The notes beneath the pieces are model-generated. The model was not told the DNA's origin. It ran no database searches and worked only from the letters and a program-made list of their open reading frames with translations. DNA of 64,000 nt from a virus, in IMG/VR virus record IMGVR_UViG_3300035698_004821, positions 29,085 through 93,084 of that record, one strand, 5' to 3'. Within the stretch, counting starts at the first letter, position 1, and each line of letters begins with the position of its first letter. Positions 56,764 to 64,000 of the stretch are shown here, one piece after another. The translations under genes were made by a program, and so were the position numbers.

Positions 56764-57969
56764 ATGGCCTACAGAGACGAGATCACGGGTATAAATGCGG
56801 ATCATTTATGGCGTTTTGATGGAGACGCCAATGATACCATTGGCTTTACTACTGGTACCGCCTCATCCATAACCTACACTACTCCTGCTTTGTGTGAAGA
56901 CTCTACTAATGCAGCCCAATCTAATGATGTTGGAGATAGAATAGCTTTTCCAGATGCTTCGGATATTAATAGTTCTCTCTCAAACAAGGCCGTAGGTGGA
57001 TGGTTGAGACTCACTGAGATACAACTTCCTCCCAAGTCTATATACAGAGAAGGAACAACCACACAGCAGTTCAACTTTGTTGTTTGGTCTGGTAATATAC
57101 TTATGCTAGAAATCGTAGATAGTAGTTCTGTTTACCAGGCCTTCTCAAATGTGGCACTACAGCCAGATAGGACTTACCATATATTTGGTAGGGTAACAGG
57201 TGATGGTGACTTTGCCCTTTATATAGATGGTGTTAAGCAAGCTATTACTCAACCAACCGATGGTTTGTTTGGGTCAAGCACTTTTGATTCGGGTACCCCT
57301 ATAGAATTTGGAGACCCTTCGGGTAGTACAGAAGTGGGTAATGCACCAGTGTTGCTTAACTGTCCAGTTAATGGTTATTGGGCATTCTGGTGTACATTCA
57401 GTAATTCAGATGTGCCTAATGACACCACAATTAGAGAAAAACTGTTTGAAAAAGGGGCCCTACCTGAGTCTACGGTCACTAATCAGACTCAGCTTGATGC
57501 ATTGGCAGACACGGTTAGAGGAAACACCCCTTTAGCTATCCGAGTGGATGTCGCTGGTGACTTATCTCTATCCGCAGATAACGTAACTTTTGATCCGTTA
57601 TGCTCAATACATGTGCAATACGCAGGAACTGGCACTCTTACCTGGACTAATACTAATGGATCTGATGCTAGTATAGGCTCTACAACAGACGATGGTACTA
57701 TCACTTTTGTAAATCCCGCAACGCTTACTACAGAGCCATTAATTACTGGCTCAGAAGTGAGATATTTCATTGCCGGAACTACAGGAGAAATCAACGGAGT
57801 AGAGAGTTCCAGCACGTCCTTCTCATCATCAGTGGATGTTAGTTCTGTTGATGTTGTTATACATGCAGTGGATTATGTTTACATTAGGGTAAAGAATATT
57901 GACATGACTCAAGGTAATGTGACTTTACCTGTGTCCCAGAGAATAGACCGTAACTACAATAATCCATAA
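56764..57969 (+). CDS. LamG-like tail fibre protein with RNYNNP end
   Basis: The 401-residue product starts MAYRDEITG. Residues about 12-220 form a LamG/concanavalin-like sandwich (HLWRFDGDANDT, GGWLRLTEI, DRTYHIFGRVTGDGDFALYI, DGVKQ). Residues about 235-400 hold a second beta domain with NTPLAIRVDVAGDLSLSADN. The last ten residues are QRIDRNYNNP, a motif also ending the next two proteins. The whole protein is similar to the C-terminal 410 residues of the following protein. It is probably a receptor-binding or decorating fibre component. It starts one base after the previous stop and ends in a TAATG overlap. Confidence 0.62.
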   Translation: MAYRDEITGINADHLWRFDGDANDTIGFTTGTASSITYTTPALCEDSTNAAQSNDVGDRIAFPDASDINSSLSNKAVGGWLRLTEIQLPPKSIYREGTTTQQFNFVVWSGNILMLEIVDSSSVYQAFSNVALQPDRTYHIFGRVTGDGDFALYIDGVKQAITQPTDGLFGSSTFDSGTPIEFGDPSGSTEVGNAPVLLNCPVNGYWAFWCTFSNSDVPNDTTIREKLFEKGALPESTVTNQTQLDALADTVRGNTPLAIRVDVAGDLSLSADNVTFDPLCSIHVQYAGTGTLTWTNTNGSDASIGSTTDDGTITFVNPATLTTEPLITGSEVRYFIAGTTGEINGVESSSTSFSSSVDVSSVDVVIHAVDYVYIRVKNIDMTQGNVTLPVSQRIDRNYNNP

Positions 57970-60185
57970 TGGCTATTACCTTTATAGATAGTAACACCCA
58001 AGATTCGGCGGCCGGCTTATCTCTTACGTTTGCCATTCCAGGTGGGGCTACCACCGATGATCTTATACTCGTCTTTGTTAAGCAATGCGAAAACACTACA
58101 CAACGTATTTGGGATGATGATGGTGGCGGCGGAAGAGGGTATACTAGACTAGACTACAATAGAACTACAGCCGATCGAGATCAAGAGACAGCTATCTATT
58201 ACAAAATACACTCTGGTACTGAAACAAACCCTACATTTACCTGGGCTTCTGGTATTACTGCAGAGCCTATGTCAGGCTCTATGCTGATATATCGAGGCAC
58301 GTATACGATTACACCTATATCTGCTTTTGCTTACGCAAATAATACGAATGACGCTAACCCACCTAATCCTTCTGTTTCGGTAGGGTTTACTAGCTCGGCT
58401 ATGGTAGTGTTTCACGCGGCTACTCATGATGATATTTCAGCAGTGGCCGCTCCTACTGGATATGCACTTAGAACGCAAGTGTGGAACGGCATCGACGACG
58501 ACCATAGAAACCATTTTACGGCTGATTTACTATCAGGTCTTTCAATAGGTGTAAACACACCTCCAGATTGGCAACACACTGTCTTAAATAATACCCCTGA
58601 GTATCATACATATTCAATAGTACTTCAAATACCCATACTTATTAGCATAGAAGTTTTCCCTGAGGGGTTTAACTATGGTGATTCTGTGGTTATCGAAGGT
58701 TTCGGCTTTGAAGCCACAAAAGGCACAGGAAAAGTAGAGCTTTGGTCGGATATCTCTGGAACAATTAAAACAACACAGACCACAACTGCTTGGGCTGATG
58801 ATGAGATTACTTTTACAGCTACACAAGGTAGTCTGAATAACAATGCTTTAATTTACATAGTCGTCACCAATGATAACGGAGACCCTAGTGGTCCAGTTAT
58901 TAGTTCGGCAGGTCTATTAGATTATAGTAGCATTATATTGGCTAATAACCCTGATCACTGGTGGGTTCTTGAGGAGGATTATGACGACACAGGGGGTTGG
59001 GCGACCACAAGTAATCTCACGTCCATTCAAGAAGGCGACGGGGGCGCCTTCGTTTCAGAATCTATGTCAGAGGGCACTACAGGGTGTTGGCAAGCTACTA
59101 ATGATAGAAGAGCATGTGCTAACACAACTGCAATGAATGCGTCTACCACTACTGATAGGTTGATGGGCGGATGGATACGCCTAGGAGAAATCTTTCAAGG
59201 ATTAACATGTATTTATGAAGAAGGCGGCAGTGTCAACAACATAGCGTTCTTTGTGGGTATGGGCAACAGACTTGTTGCTCAACTCGCGGATACCAATGAC
59301 GATAATGTGCAAGCCTTTTCTAATATGTCTTTAGAGCCTAACAGAACATACCATATTCTTTTTAGGTTTTCATATACAGAAAGTAATAAACAGTTTCAGC
59401 TTTACGTAGATGGGGTGTTACAGGAAGTAACCAGTGGTAATCCCCTAACCTCGTCGGATCTTGACGCCCATAATGCAAACATTAGTTTCGGAGGTCCAGG
59501 TGATAACTTAGAGGTGGCCGGCACTGATGTGTTATTTCTAACTGCAACCGATGCTAAATACAGCAACTGGGTAACTTGGAGTAGAGCCGTACTTCAACCG
59601 GATATAATTAAGCTTTTTAAGAGAGGAGCTGTACCTGATGTTACAATAACAACGGATATCCAAGCTAATATGCAGACAGGTATAGACGCCTTAGCGTCTA
59701 CTTCTCTATCTAACACCCCTTTATCTATCCGAGTTGAAAACTATACCGGAGCTGGGGATCTCAGTTTAGAAGCAGATGGGGTCATCTTTGATCCTCTCAC
59801 ATCAATCTATTTAGAGTGGAGAGGAGCAGGTATTCTTAACTGGACTAACTTGAATGGGTCTAATTTAATAGCTGATAAAGTGTATACACCCTTAAGCGGG
59901 ACAGTTAATATTATCAATCCTGCATCACTTACTTTACTGGGTGTAGTCTCAGGATCAGAAGTTAGGATGTATACAGAAGGAGCCACTGGTGAATTGTTTG
60001 GAATAGAGAGCACTAATGGTGAAGACAATCCCACCTATCAGTATCAAGAAACAGGTAATATTGATATTGTTATACACAACATTTATTACCAGTACTTTAG
60101 GATAGATGGGTACGCTATTACGGGAGGTGACGTAATCCTACCTGTATCTCAGATTTTTGATAGAAATTACACTAACCCTACATAG
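57969..60185 (+). CDS. Tail fibre protein with TIG-like and LamG-like domains
   Basis: The 738-residue product has three parts. Residues about 1-220 are a beta domain of a kind I associate with marine phage fibres (LILVFVKQ, FTWASGI, PTGYAL). Residues about 227-317 look like an IPT/TIG-type Ig fold (FNYGDSVVIEGFGFEA, then IYIVVTNDNG). Residues about 328-738 are a divergent copy of the preceding gene, from DHWWVLEEDYDDTGGW through GGWIRLGEI and RTYHILFRFSY to the end QIFDRNYTNPT. Gene duplication with addition of N-terminal domains is the simplest explanation. The DNA looks AT-rich here. The stop (TAG) is followed by the only sizeable intergenic gap of the window. Confidence 0.63.
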   Translation: MAITFIDSNTQDSAAGLSLTFAIPGGATTDDLILVFVKQCENTTQRIWDDDGGGGRGYTRLDYNRTTADRDQETAIYYKIHSGTETNPTFTWASGITAEPMSGSMLIYRGTYTITPISAFAYANNTNDANPPNPSVSVGFTSSAMVVFHAATHDDISAVAAPTGYALRTQVWNGIDDDHRNHFTADLLSGLSIGVNTPPDWQHTVLNNTPEYHTYSIVLQIPILISIEVFPEGFNYGDSVVIEGFGFEATKGTGKVELWSDISGTIKTTQTTTAWADDEITFTATQGSLNNNALIYIVVTNDNGDPSGPVISSAGLLDYSSIILANNPDHWWVLEEDYDDTGGWATTSNLTSIQEGDGGAFVSESMSEGTTGCWQATNDRRACANTTAMNASTTTDRLMGGWIRLGEIFQGLTCIYEEGGSVNNIAFFVGMGNRLVAQLADTNDDNVQAFSNMSLEPNRTYHILFRFSYTESNKQFQLYVDGVLQEVTSGNPLTSSDLDAHNANISFGGPGDNLEVAGTDVLFLTATDAKYSNWVTWSRAVLQPDIIKLFKRGAVPDVTITTDIQANMQTGIDALASTSLSNTPLSIRVENYTGAGDLSLEADGVIFDPLTSIYLEWRGAGILNWTNLNGSNLIADKVYTPLSGTVNIINPASLTLLGVVSGSEVRMYTEGATGELFGIESTNGEDNPTYQYQETGNIDIVIHNIYYQYFRIDGYAITGGDVILPVSQIFDRNYTNPT

Positions 60186-60270
60186 TGAATAATAGTATAT
60201 CTGGTACGCAAAATAAGTATAAACGCTGCGGCGTCAGAAATTAAAACAGATAAAGGTATAAAGAAAGAAC
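60186..60270. other. Only notable intergenic region; possible promoter
   Basis: This 85-base gap separates the long coupled block from the last fibre genes. It is AT-rich and contains GTATAAAC at 60217-60224 and GTATAAAG at 60256-60263, which vaguely resemble T4-type late promoter elements (TATAAATA). No convincing inverted repeat or T-run terminator is visible. The purine-rich stretch just before the ATG at 60271 may serve as ribosome binding site. A promoter here is possible but weakly supported. Confidence 0.3.
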
Positions 60271-61626
60271 ATGGTAACAGTAACAGACCCTGACCTCTTA
60301 GTGGACCCAACAGATATTGTAGTTGATACAGACGCTAAGACAATTCAAATTTTGACAGGCAGTGCCGTAGATAATGCTGGCGCCACTGGTGGGGTAACGG
60401 GTCAAGCTCTTTACTCTTTCCTAAAAGAAGAGTGGAAGACGAACTCGACTTATATTAGGTTTCCCTTCCCAATGGAAGCTATTACTCCTGAACAGTTCGA
60501 GTTTATTAACGGGTGGGCACCTGCTGATGACTCAACTAGAAAGTTGATTCGTACAGCTGGCTGGGCGGAAAGATCCCTCGCTGGTGTAATCGAAAGACAG
60601 TACACAGGTATTGTTTCTCTTGGCAATCTCGACATCGATGACCAACCTTACTCTAGGTTCGGTAATCTAGGAGACTTTGATTTCACCTATCCTGGACCTA
60701 TTAATGAGGCCCTGCAGATCTTTGGGGATGCGAGCAATGGCAACTTTGACTACTCAGCTGGTACAGCTCTAACCCTATTCTGTAGAGAGCAGGGCAAGAC
60801 GTACTCTACGTCAAACAACACTGCCATTGGTGCTACCACGCTAACGTACATTACGTATCGTTTCCCGTTGACTAATGCTGTTGATCTTAACATCACACAA
60901 ACTGATGCTATCATCGCAACTGGCGCACCGTACACGACGATTACTATTGAGTACTTCGGTACTGACCAGCTTTACGACGTTGATGATGAGGGTATCAATG
61001 AAGCTTACCGTTACATCATCACAGATGGCTTAGGTACTTCAACTACTGCTCAGATCTATGAGAAGATCCAATATGAGCTAAGGCAAGCCACAGACATTGA
61101 TAATGGTGGAGGTACTGTTACCGGTCGTGTTGCTGACAGCCTACTAAACTTCGTTGGTTCTACACTCGTTGGTGAAGACGGCGTGTTTATTACTGGCCTT
61201 AACAGTAACTTTTTGAACTCTGTTGACTTCTATGACTTCACAGGTATCGTAAGACGCTACCCGTTTGTCTCAGCTGGTAACATTAACTTTGGAGCCTTCG
61301 CAGGTTCTGGTGACTTCCGCTGGTGGGCTTTCTATGACAGTGTGCCAGCTGGTGACTATGGAACTAGTACCGGTGTTATCGTGCAAGATAGTAATGGTGT
61401 AGCACTTAGTGGTATCTTTGAGGGTGTCGCTCGTAGTTTTGACTACGCCTATGACTCTAATATACAGGGTGGACGAACCCAGGGTACAGACGCAGATGTT
61501 ACCCTTGTGGGTATTGGTCTGACCGGTGGTCAGTTCGCTTCTGTTGGGTTCACCATCACCCGAAGTCAGGGCATCTCTGTCCTTCTTGCTCCTGCACAGG
61601 AACGTAACTACACCAACCCAGCCTAA
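60271..61626 (+). CDS. Marine-phage-type tail/virion protein with RNYTNP end
   Basis: The 451-residue product resembles a protein family I associate with marine phages of several morphotypes. It starts TDPDLL...PTDIVVDTDAKTIQI and carries TGQALYSFLKEEWK and IRFPFPMEAITPEQFEFING near residues 45-90. Such proteins are usually annotated as virion or tail fibre components, and their function is unknown. The rest is beta-rich with repeats of Gly/Asp-rich turns (for example DTDNG-like loops near residue 270). It ends AQERNYTNPA, the same closing motif as the two preceding fibre proteins. It starts after the 85-base gap and may be transcribed from there. Confidence 0.62.
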   Translation: MVTVTDPDLLVDPTDIVVDTDAKTIQILTGSAVDNAGATGGVTGQALYSFLKEEWKTNSTYIRFPFPMEAITPEQFEFINGWAPADDSTRKLIRTAGWAERSLAGVIERQYTGIVSLGNLDIDDQPYSRFGNLGDFDFTYPGPINEALQIFGDASNGNFDYSAGTALTLFCREQGKTYSTSNNTAIGATTLTYITYRFPLTNAVDLNITQTDAIIATGAPYTTITIEYFGTDQLYDVDDEGINEAYRYIITDGLGTSTTAQIYEKIQYELRQATDIDNGGGTVTGRVADSLLNFVGSTLVGEDGVFITGLNSNFLNSVDFYDFTGIVRRYPFVSAGNINFGAFAGSGDFRWWAFYDSVPAGDYGTSTGVIVQDSNGVALSGIFEGVARSFDYAYDSNIQGGRTQGTDADVTLVGIGLTGGQFASVGFTITRSQGISVLLAPAQERNYTNPA

Positions 61627-61641
61627 TAACCTATGAGCTAT

Positions 61642-61649
61642 AGAGGTGA
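61642..61649 (+). promoter_or_regulatory. Ribosome binding site fixing the ATG at 61656
   Basis: AGAGGTGA ends six bases before the ATG at 61656 and supports this start rather than the TTG at 61653. The same bases are part of a seven-codon reading frame (61633-61656) whose stop overlaps the ATG. Confidence 0.6.
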
Positions 61650-61655
61650 TTTTTG

Positions 61656-62153
61656 ATGTTAACTTTTGATGGCATTAACAGGTTAATCATAATAGTTCAA
61701 GGTGTAACTGACGTGAACGTAAAGGCAGACGTCTATTCTTCTTGGAAAAAGTGGGTCATGATTGATGACAATTCTAAGTTTTTACCAGCTATTAGAACTA
61801 TAGGGGGAGACCCTGCAGGGGATGGTTTTGCTGGTGACCTCTACTTCATGCAAAACAATTGGAGGGTACAGGTAGATGAGTTTGTGAATCTAAACGGAAT
61901 TCTTTACTCAGATGACTTTGATTCCCCCTACATCGTTGGCGCGGGTGGTGGCGTTGTAGCTTCTGTTTCTAACCTAGCTTTCGCAGTGGCAACGGCCGCT
62001 GCAGTAGTTGAGGCTCCAACGGTAGAAGAAATTGGAGACGAGGTAACAATAAGACTCCAAGTCATCCTAGACGCCCTAGAAGGCGTCGCCCAAGAAACAA
62101 CCGCTGCTGCTGCTTTGCGTTCCGCTAAGCTAGCCGCCGCACTGAGTGCATAA
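61656..62153 (+). CDS. Marine-phage-type structural protein
   Basis: The 165-residue product starts MLTFDGINRLIIIVQGVTDV and continues DVYSSWKKWVMIDDNSKFLP and GGDPAGDGF, a pattern I recognise from small structural proteins of marine phages, often next to the family of the preceding gene. The first 110 residues are beta-rich; the last 50 are Ala/Glu-rich and helical. ATG at 61656, with the AGAGGTGA site, is preferred over TTG at 61653. The function is unknown; co-occurrence with the upstream protein suggests that they work as a pair on the tail or capsid surface. Confidence 0.62.
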   Translation: MLTFDGINRLIIIVQGVTDVNVKADVYSSWKKWVMIDDNSKFLPAIRTIGGDPAGDGFAGDLYFMQNNWRVQVDEFVNLNGILYSDDFDSPYIVGAGGGVVASVSNLAFAVATAAAVVEAPTVEEIGDEVTIRLQVILDALEGVAQETTAAAALRSAKLAAALSA

Positions 62154-62155
62154 TC

Positions 62156-62443
62156 ATGACATTATCCGGAAGAGTAGACACACTTGAAAATCAAGTCACG
62201 TTCATAACTCAAGATCTTATTCAAAAGATAGATGTATCTACGTCGGCGACTAATAGTACGTCATGGAATCAGCAGATGGATGCTTTTGAGGATACTGTTA
62301 ATGTTCTCTCTGCCCAACTACATACTCTGCAGTCACTTTACACTAACCTTTACATGAGTGTACAGTCTCATTACTACGAGTTCACTGGCCACCGTGACTC
62401 AGCAGTCACTGGAGTGACACCAGTACACACTGGCGTGTACTAA
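62156..62443 (+). CDS. Coiled-coil tail adaptor, paralogue of the 56268 gene
   Basis: The 95-residue product begins MTLSGRVDTLENQVTFITQ. It aligns without gaps to the first 65 residues of the protein at 56268-56762 (about 28 identities by hand count, including WNQQ and LYTNL). The C-terminal 30 residues are polar and end HTGVY. It lies directly before a long tail fibre gene, as its paralogue lies before a LamG fibre gene. An attachment or trimerisation adaptor role is inferred. Confidence 0.58.
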   Translation: MTLSGRVDTLENQVTFITQDLIQKIDVSTSATNSTSWNQQMDAFEDTVNVLSAQLHTLQSLYTNLYMSVQSHYYEFTGHRDSAVTGVTPVHTGVY

Positions 62444-62460
62444 CCCCTATGTCTTAAACG

Positions 62461-64000
62461 ATGACTCTACAGTCTAAAAGCTTCTTAATATATAAGGGCG
62501 ACACTCTAGAAAACATAGCTCAGTTTCTTCAAGAAGAAATTGGGCTTAATGCTTTTCTTATCAAAACGATAAAGGGTGTTAGCCTCAGTAAAACAGTTAC
62601 TCAGATAACTCTTCTCTTCGAGAGTTACCCTACTGATATACTGGACAGCATAGCCCCTAGAGAAGGCGCTATCTTTACCACCGGTGTAGCCTCAGATGAT
62701 TTTGATCTAAGGTTCTTGTTCAATGATCCAGTCGACTTTCGATCTATCCAGAGTGGTACATTTTCTATAGATGGAGTGGGACTCGATACCGGCAGAGTCT
62801 ACCTAGATCCCGGAAGTAATGACTACTTCCTTAAGGTCTCAGCGTCAGGAGCTAACTTTCAGTCCGACGCTTTTCACACGTACCAACTTTCCACGTCTCT
62901 AAAGAGACAGGATGGGTCTACGTTTTCTTACACGCCTGTTGGCGGGTATGTGTTCCATACCCTCTCCAATGCTCACATTGGTGACTACAATAAGCCTTAC
63001 ATAGGACGCAGGAGAGGTAGTGTAGCAGTGGCCGTTGTACGTCTTTCTAAGGGCATAAACCCTCAGCAAGGTATCACAGAGTTCCTTAGCCAGAGACAGC
63101 TGTCAGACGACAGGCTGATAGCCTACACGCCCATCTCAACGAGTACGAACACCGTTGATGTCTACTTTATATACATTGACAAGCTGGAACCACAGATCAT
63201 CAGTGGATTCCCGCTAAATAACTCATTACTGCCAGATATATCAGCGCCCGGTAAGGTTACTTTTGTCTTTAACACACCACTAGACAAGGCTAAGCTGTCA
63301 GCCACTACAGGTCTCTTCTCTATTGAAGAGGGCTTCAGTACATCTACTAGTGTTCCCCCGTCTAAGGTGACTCTACTAGATGACCTCCAAACTGTAGAGA
63401 TAGATACTTCTACCTACTTCACCTCTCAGAAGATTTATAGTATTCTGGCCCGGCCTGGTATTCTGGGTCTGGGTGGGCTTGCTAAAGAGAAGCCGGAGCA
63501 GTGGACAATCCACATTGCGTCTTATGAGGGTGTCTCAACCACAGGAGAGGGAGCCACGGGTGTATCTCAGGAGCAGTTTAATATACTGGAAGCCTCCTTC
63601 GGTAACCATACTGGTGAAGAGACCATTCACTACACTCAGGCAGACATTGATATAGGTACAGGTCAGATCACTGACCTCCCACCACTAGTATCTGTCCCTG
63701 AGTACCTTAGTTTCAGCGGTACCTTTACAGGCCATACTGGGGAGACTGTCTTTCACTTTACCCAAGCTGAGATATCTATAACTGAGGGACAAGTCAGCGA
63801 TCTAGGTAACTATGCTACCGTACCTGAGCTAGGGTATGTGAGTGGCGAACTTAATACACATGTTACAGCTGAAAACCCACACTCTGTAAATGCAGCTGCC
63901 GTGGGCGCACCTACTGTTGCTGCATTCACAGGTCACACTGGTGAGACAGGCATACACTTTACTGTCGCATCTATTAGCCACGGAACTATACAGGGCGTTG
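62461..64000 (+). CDS. Long tail fibre protein, 3' end outside window
   Basis: The frame is open from ATG at 62461 to the window end (513 codons), so the gene is 3' truncated. No good ribosome binding site precedes the ATG; coupling to the previous gene 17 bases upstream is possible. Residues about 245-290 (FPLNNSLLPDISAP, then KVTFVFNTPLDKAKLSATTG) resemble an SbsA-type bacterial Ig-like domain. From residue 383 three copies of an HTGE motif followed by H[YF]T appear (His at 383, 425 and 492). Between copies two and three is a HVTAENPHSVNAAAVGAP stretch, typical of phage fibre repeats of the form NPHxVTxxxVG. This is a trimeric fibre shaft, and more repeats are expected beyond the window. 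Confidence 0.7.
   Translation, partial: MTLQSKSFLIYKGDTLENIAQFLQEEIGLNAFLIKTIKGVSLSKTVTQITLLFESYPTDILDSIAPREGAIFTTGVASDDFDLRFLFNDPVDFRSIQSGTFSIDGVGLDTGRVYLDPGSNDYFLKVSASGANFQSDAFHTYQLSTSLKRQDGSTFSYTPVGGYVFHTLSNAHIGDYNKPYIGRRRGSVAVAVVRLSKGINPQQGITEFLSQRQLSDDRLIAYTPISTSTNTVDVYFIYIDKLEPQIISGFPLNNSLLPDISAPGKVTFVFNTPLDKAKLSATTGLFSIEEGFSTSTSVPPSKVTLLDDLQTVEIDTSTYFTSQKIYSILARPGILGLGGLAKEKPEQWTIHIASYEGVSTTGEGATGVSQEQFNILEASFGNHTGEETIHYTQADIDIGTGQITDLPPLVSVPEYLSFSGTFTGHTGETVFHFTQAEISITEGQVSDLGNYATVPELGYVSGELNTHVTAENPHSVNAAAVGAPTVAAFTGHTGETGIHFTVASISHGTIQGV
63601..64000 (+). repeat. HTGE repeats in tail fibre shaft (continues past window)
   Basis: Copies start at about 63601, 63730 and 63931, each encoding [NG]HTGE[TE] then H[YF]T. 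They are related at protein level but diverged at DNA level, as is usual for fibre shaft repeats. Confidence 0.75.

Noticed and set aside
60211-60263. T4-like late promoters GTATAAAC and GTATAAAG
   Set aside because: Matches are short and partial and lie in AT-rich DNA. Kept only as a weak possibility under the intergenic entry.
63473-63655. Small + strand frame of 60 codons
   Set aside because: Lies out of frame inside the long tail fibre gene that is open from 62461 to the end of the window.
1-64000. tRNA genes, CRISPR arrays, insertion sequences and stop-codon reassignment
   Set aside because: No space or sequence pattern for these was seen. TAG, TGA and TAA all end genes at sensible positions, so standard code is used.

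Overview
The window is a stretch of a tailed-phage genome with a contractile (myovirus-type) tail. It comes from a large phage or prophage, most likely marine and infecting a Gram-negative host. Every supported gene is on the + strand. They form one almost gap-free block of 34 genes (the first and last cut by the window edges) devoted to baseplate, tail spike, tail fibre and lysis functions. The myovirus call rests on a Baseplate_J/gp6-type wedge protein, a gp25-like wedge protein and a gpD/gp27-like hub region. The Gram-negative call rests on a small lipoprotein in a probable holin/spanin cassette. The marine call rests on two proteins (60271-61626, 61656-62153) that resemble families I associate with marine phages. 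No tRNA, IS element, CRISPR array or integration gene is visible, and normal stops (TAA, TGA, TAG) are used throughout.

Layout. 1-3682: 3' part of a large virion protein of unknown role. 3684-8075: 1463-aa tail spike with two parallel beta-helix regions, the second carrying GH28/GH49-type aspartates. 8075-16968: baseplate core, made of a 2042-aa hub fusion, two small unknown proteins, the gp25-like protein and the gpJ-like protein. 16965-45282: ten mostly very large baseplate/fibre proteins with beta-helix, LamG-like, jelly-roll, Ig-like, Gly/Pro-rich and glycosidase-like regions. 45275-53913: proteins of a repeated architecture (N-terminal helical signature, discoidin-like domain, then a domain marked [YF]xxG[LI]). 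53910-54942: small genes including the probable lysis cassette. 54952-56265: one more member of the repeated architecture. 56268-64000: a fibre cluster with two paralogous coiled-coil proteins, two paralogous LamG proteins, the two marine-type proteins and the start of a long repeat-containing tail fibre.

How the genes fit together. Most neighbours overlap by 1 or 4 bases (TAATG or ATGA) or are separated by 1-4 bases, so the block looks translationally coupled. The largest gap before 60186 is 9 bases, and the only real intergenic space is 85 bases (60186-60270). The proteins probably form the hub and wedges of the baseplate and a large set of glycan-binding or glycan-cutting appendages on it.

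Most notable points: a clan GH-A-like barrel at about 43890-44870 in which both positions expected to hold catalytic glutamates are lysine; a fibre-protein family sharing an N-terminal [YH]N-x8-D-[IL] signature, one member apparently split into two genes; three consecutive tail proteins ending in the same RNY[NT]NP motif; and a gapless pair of small coiled-coil paralogues, each just upstream of a fibre gene. All family assignments were made by reading motifs, without database searches.
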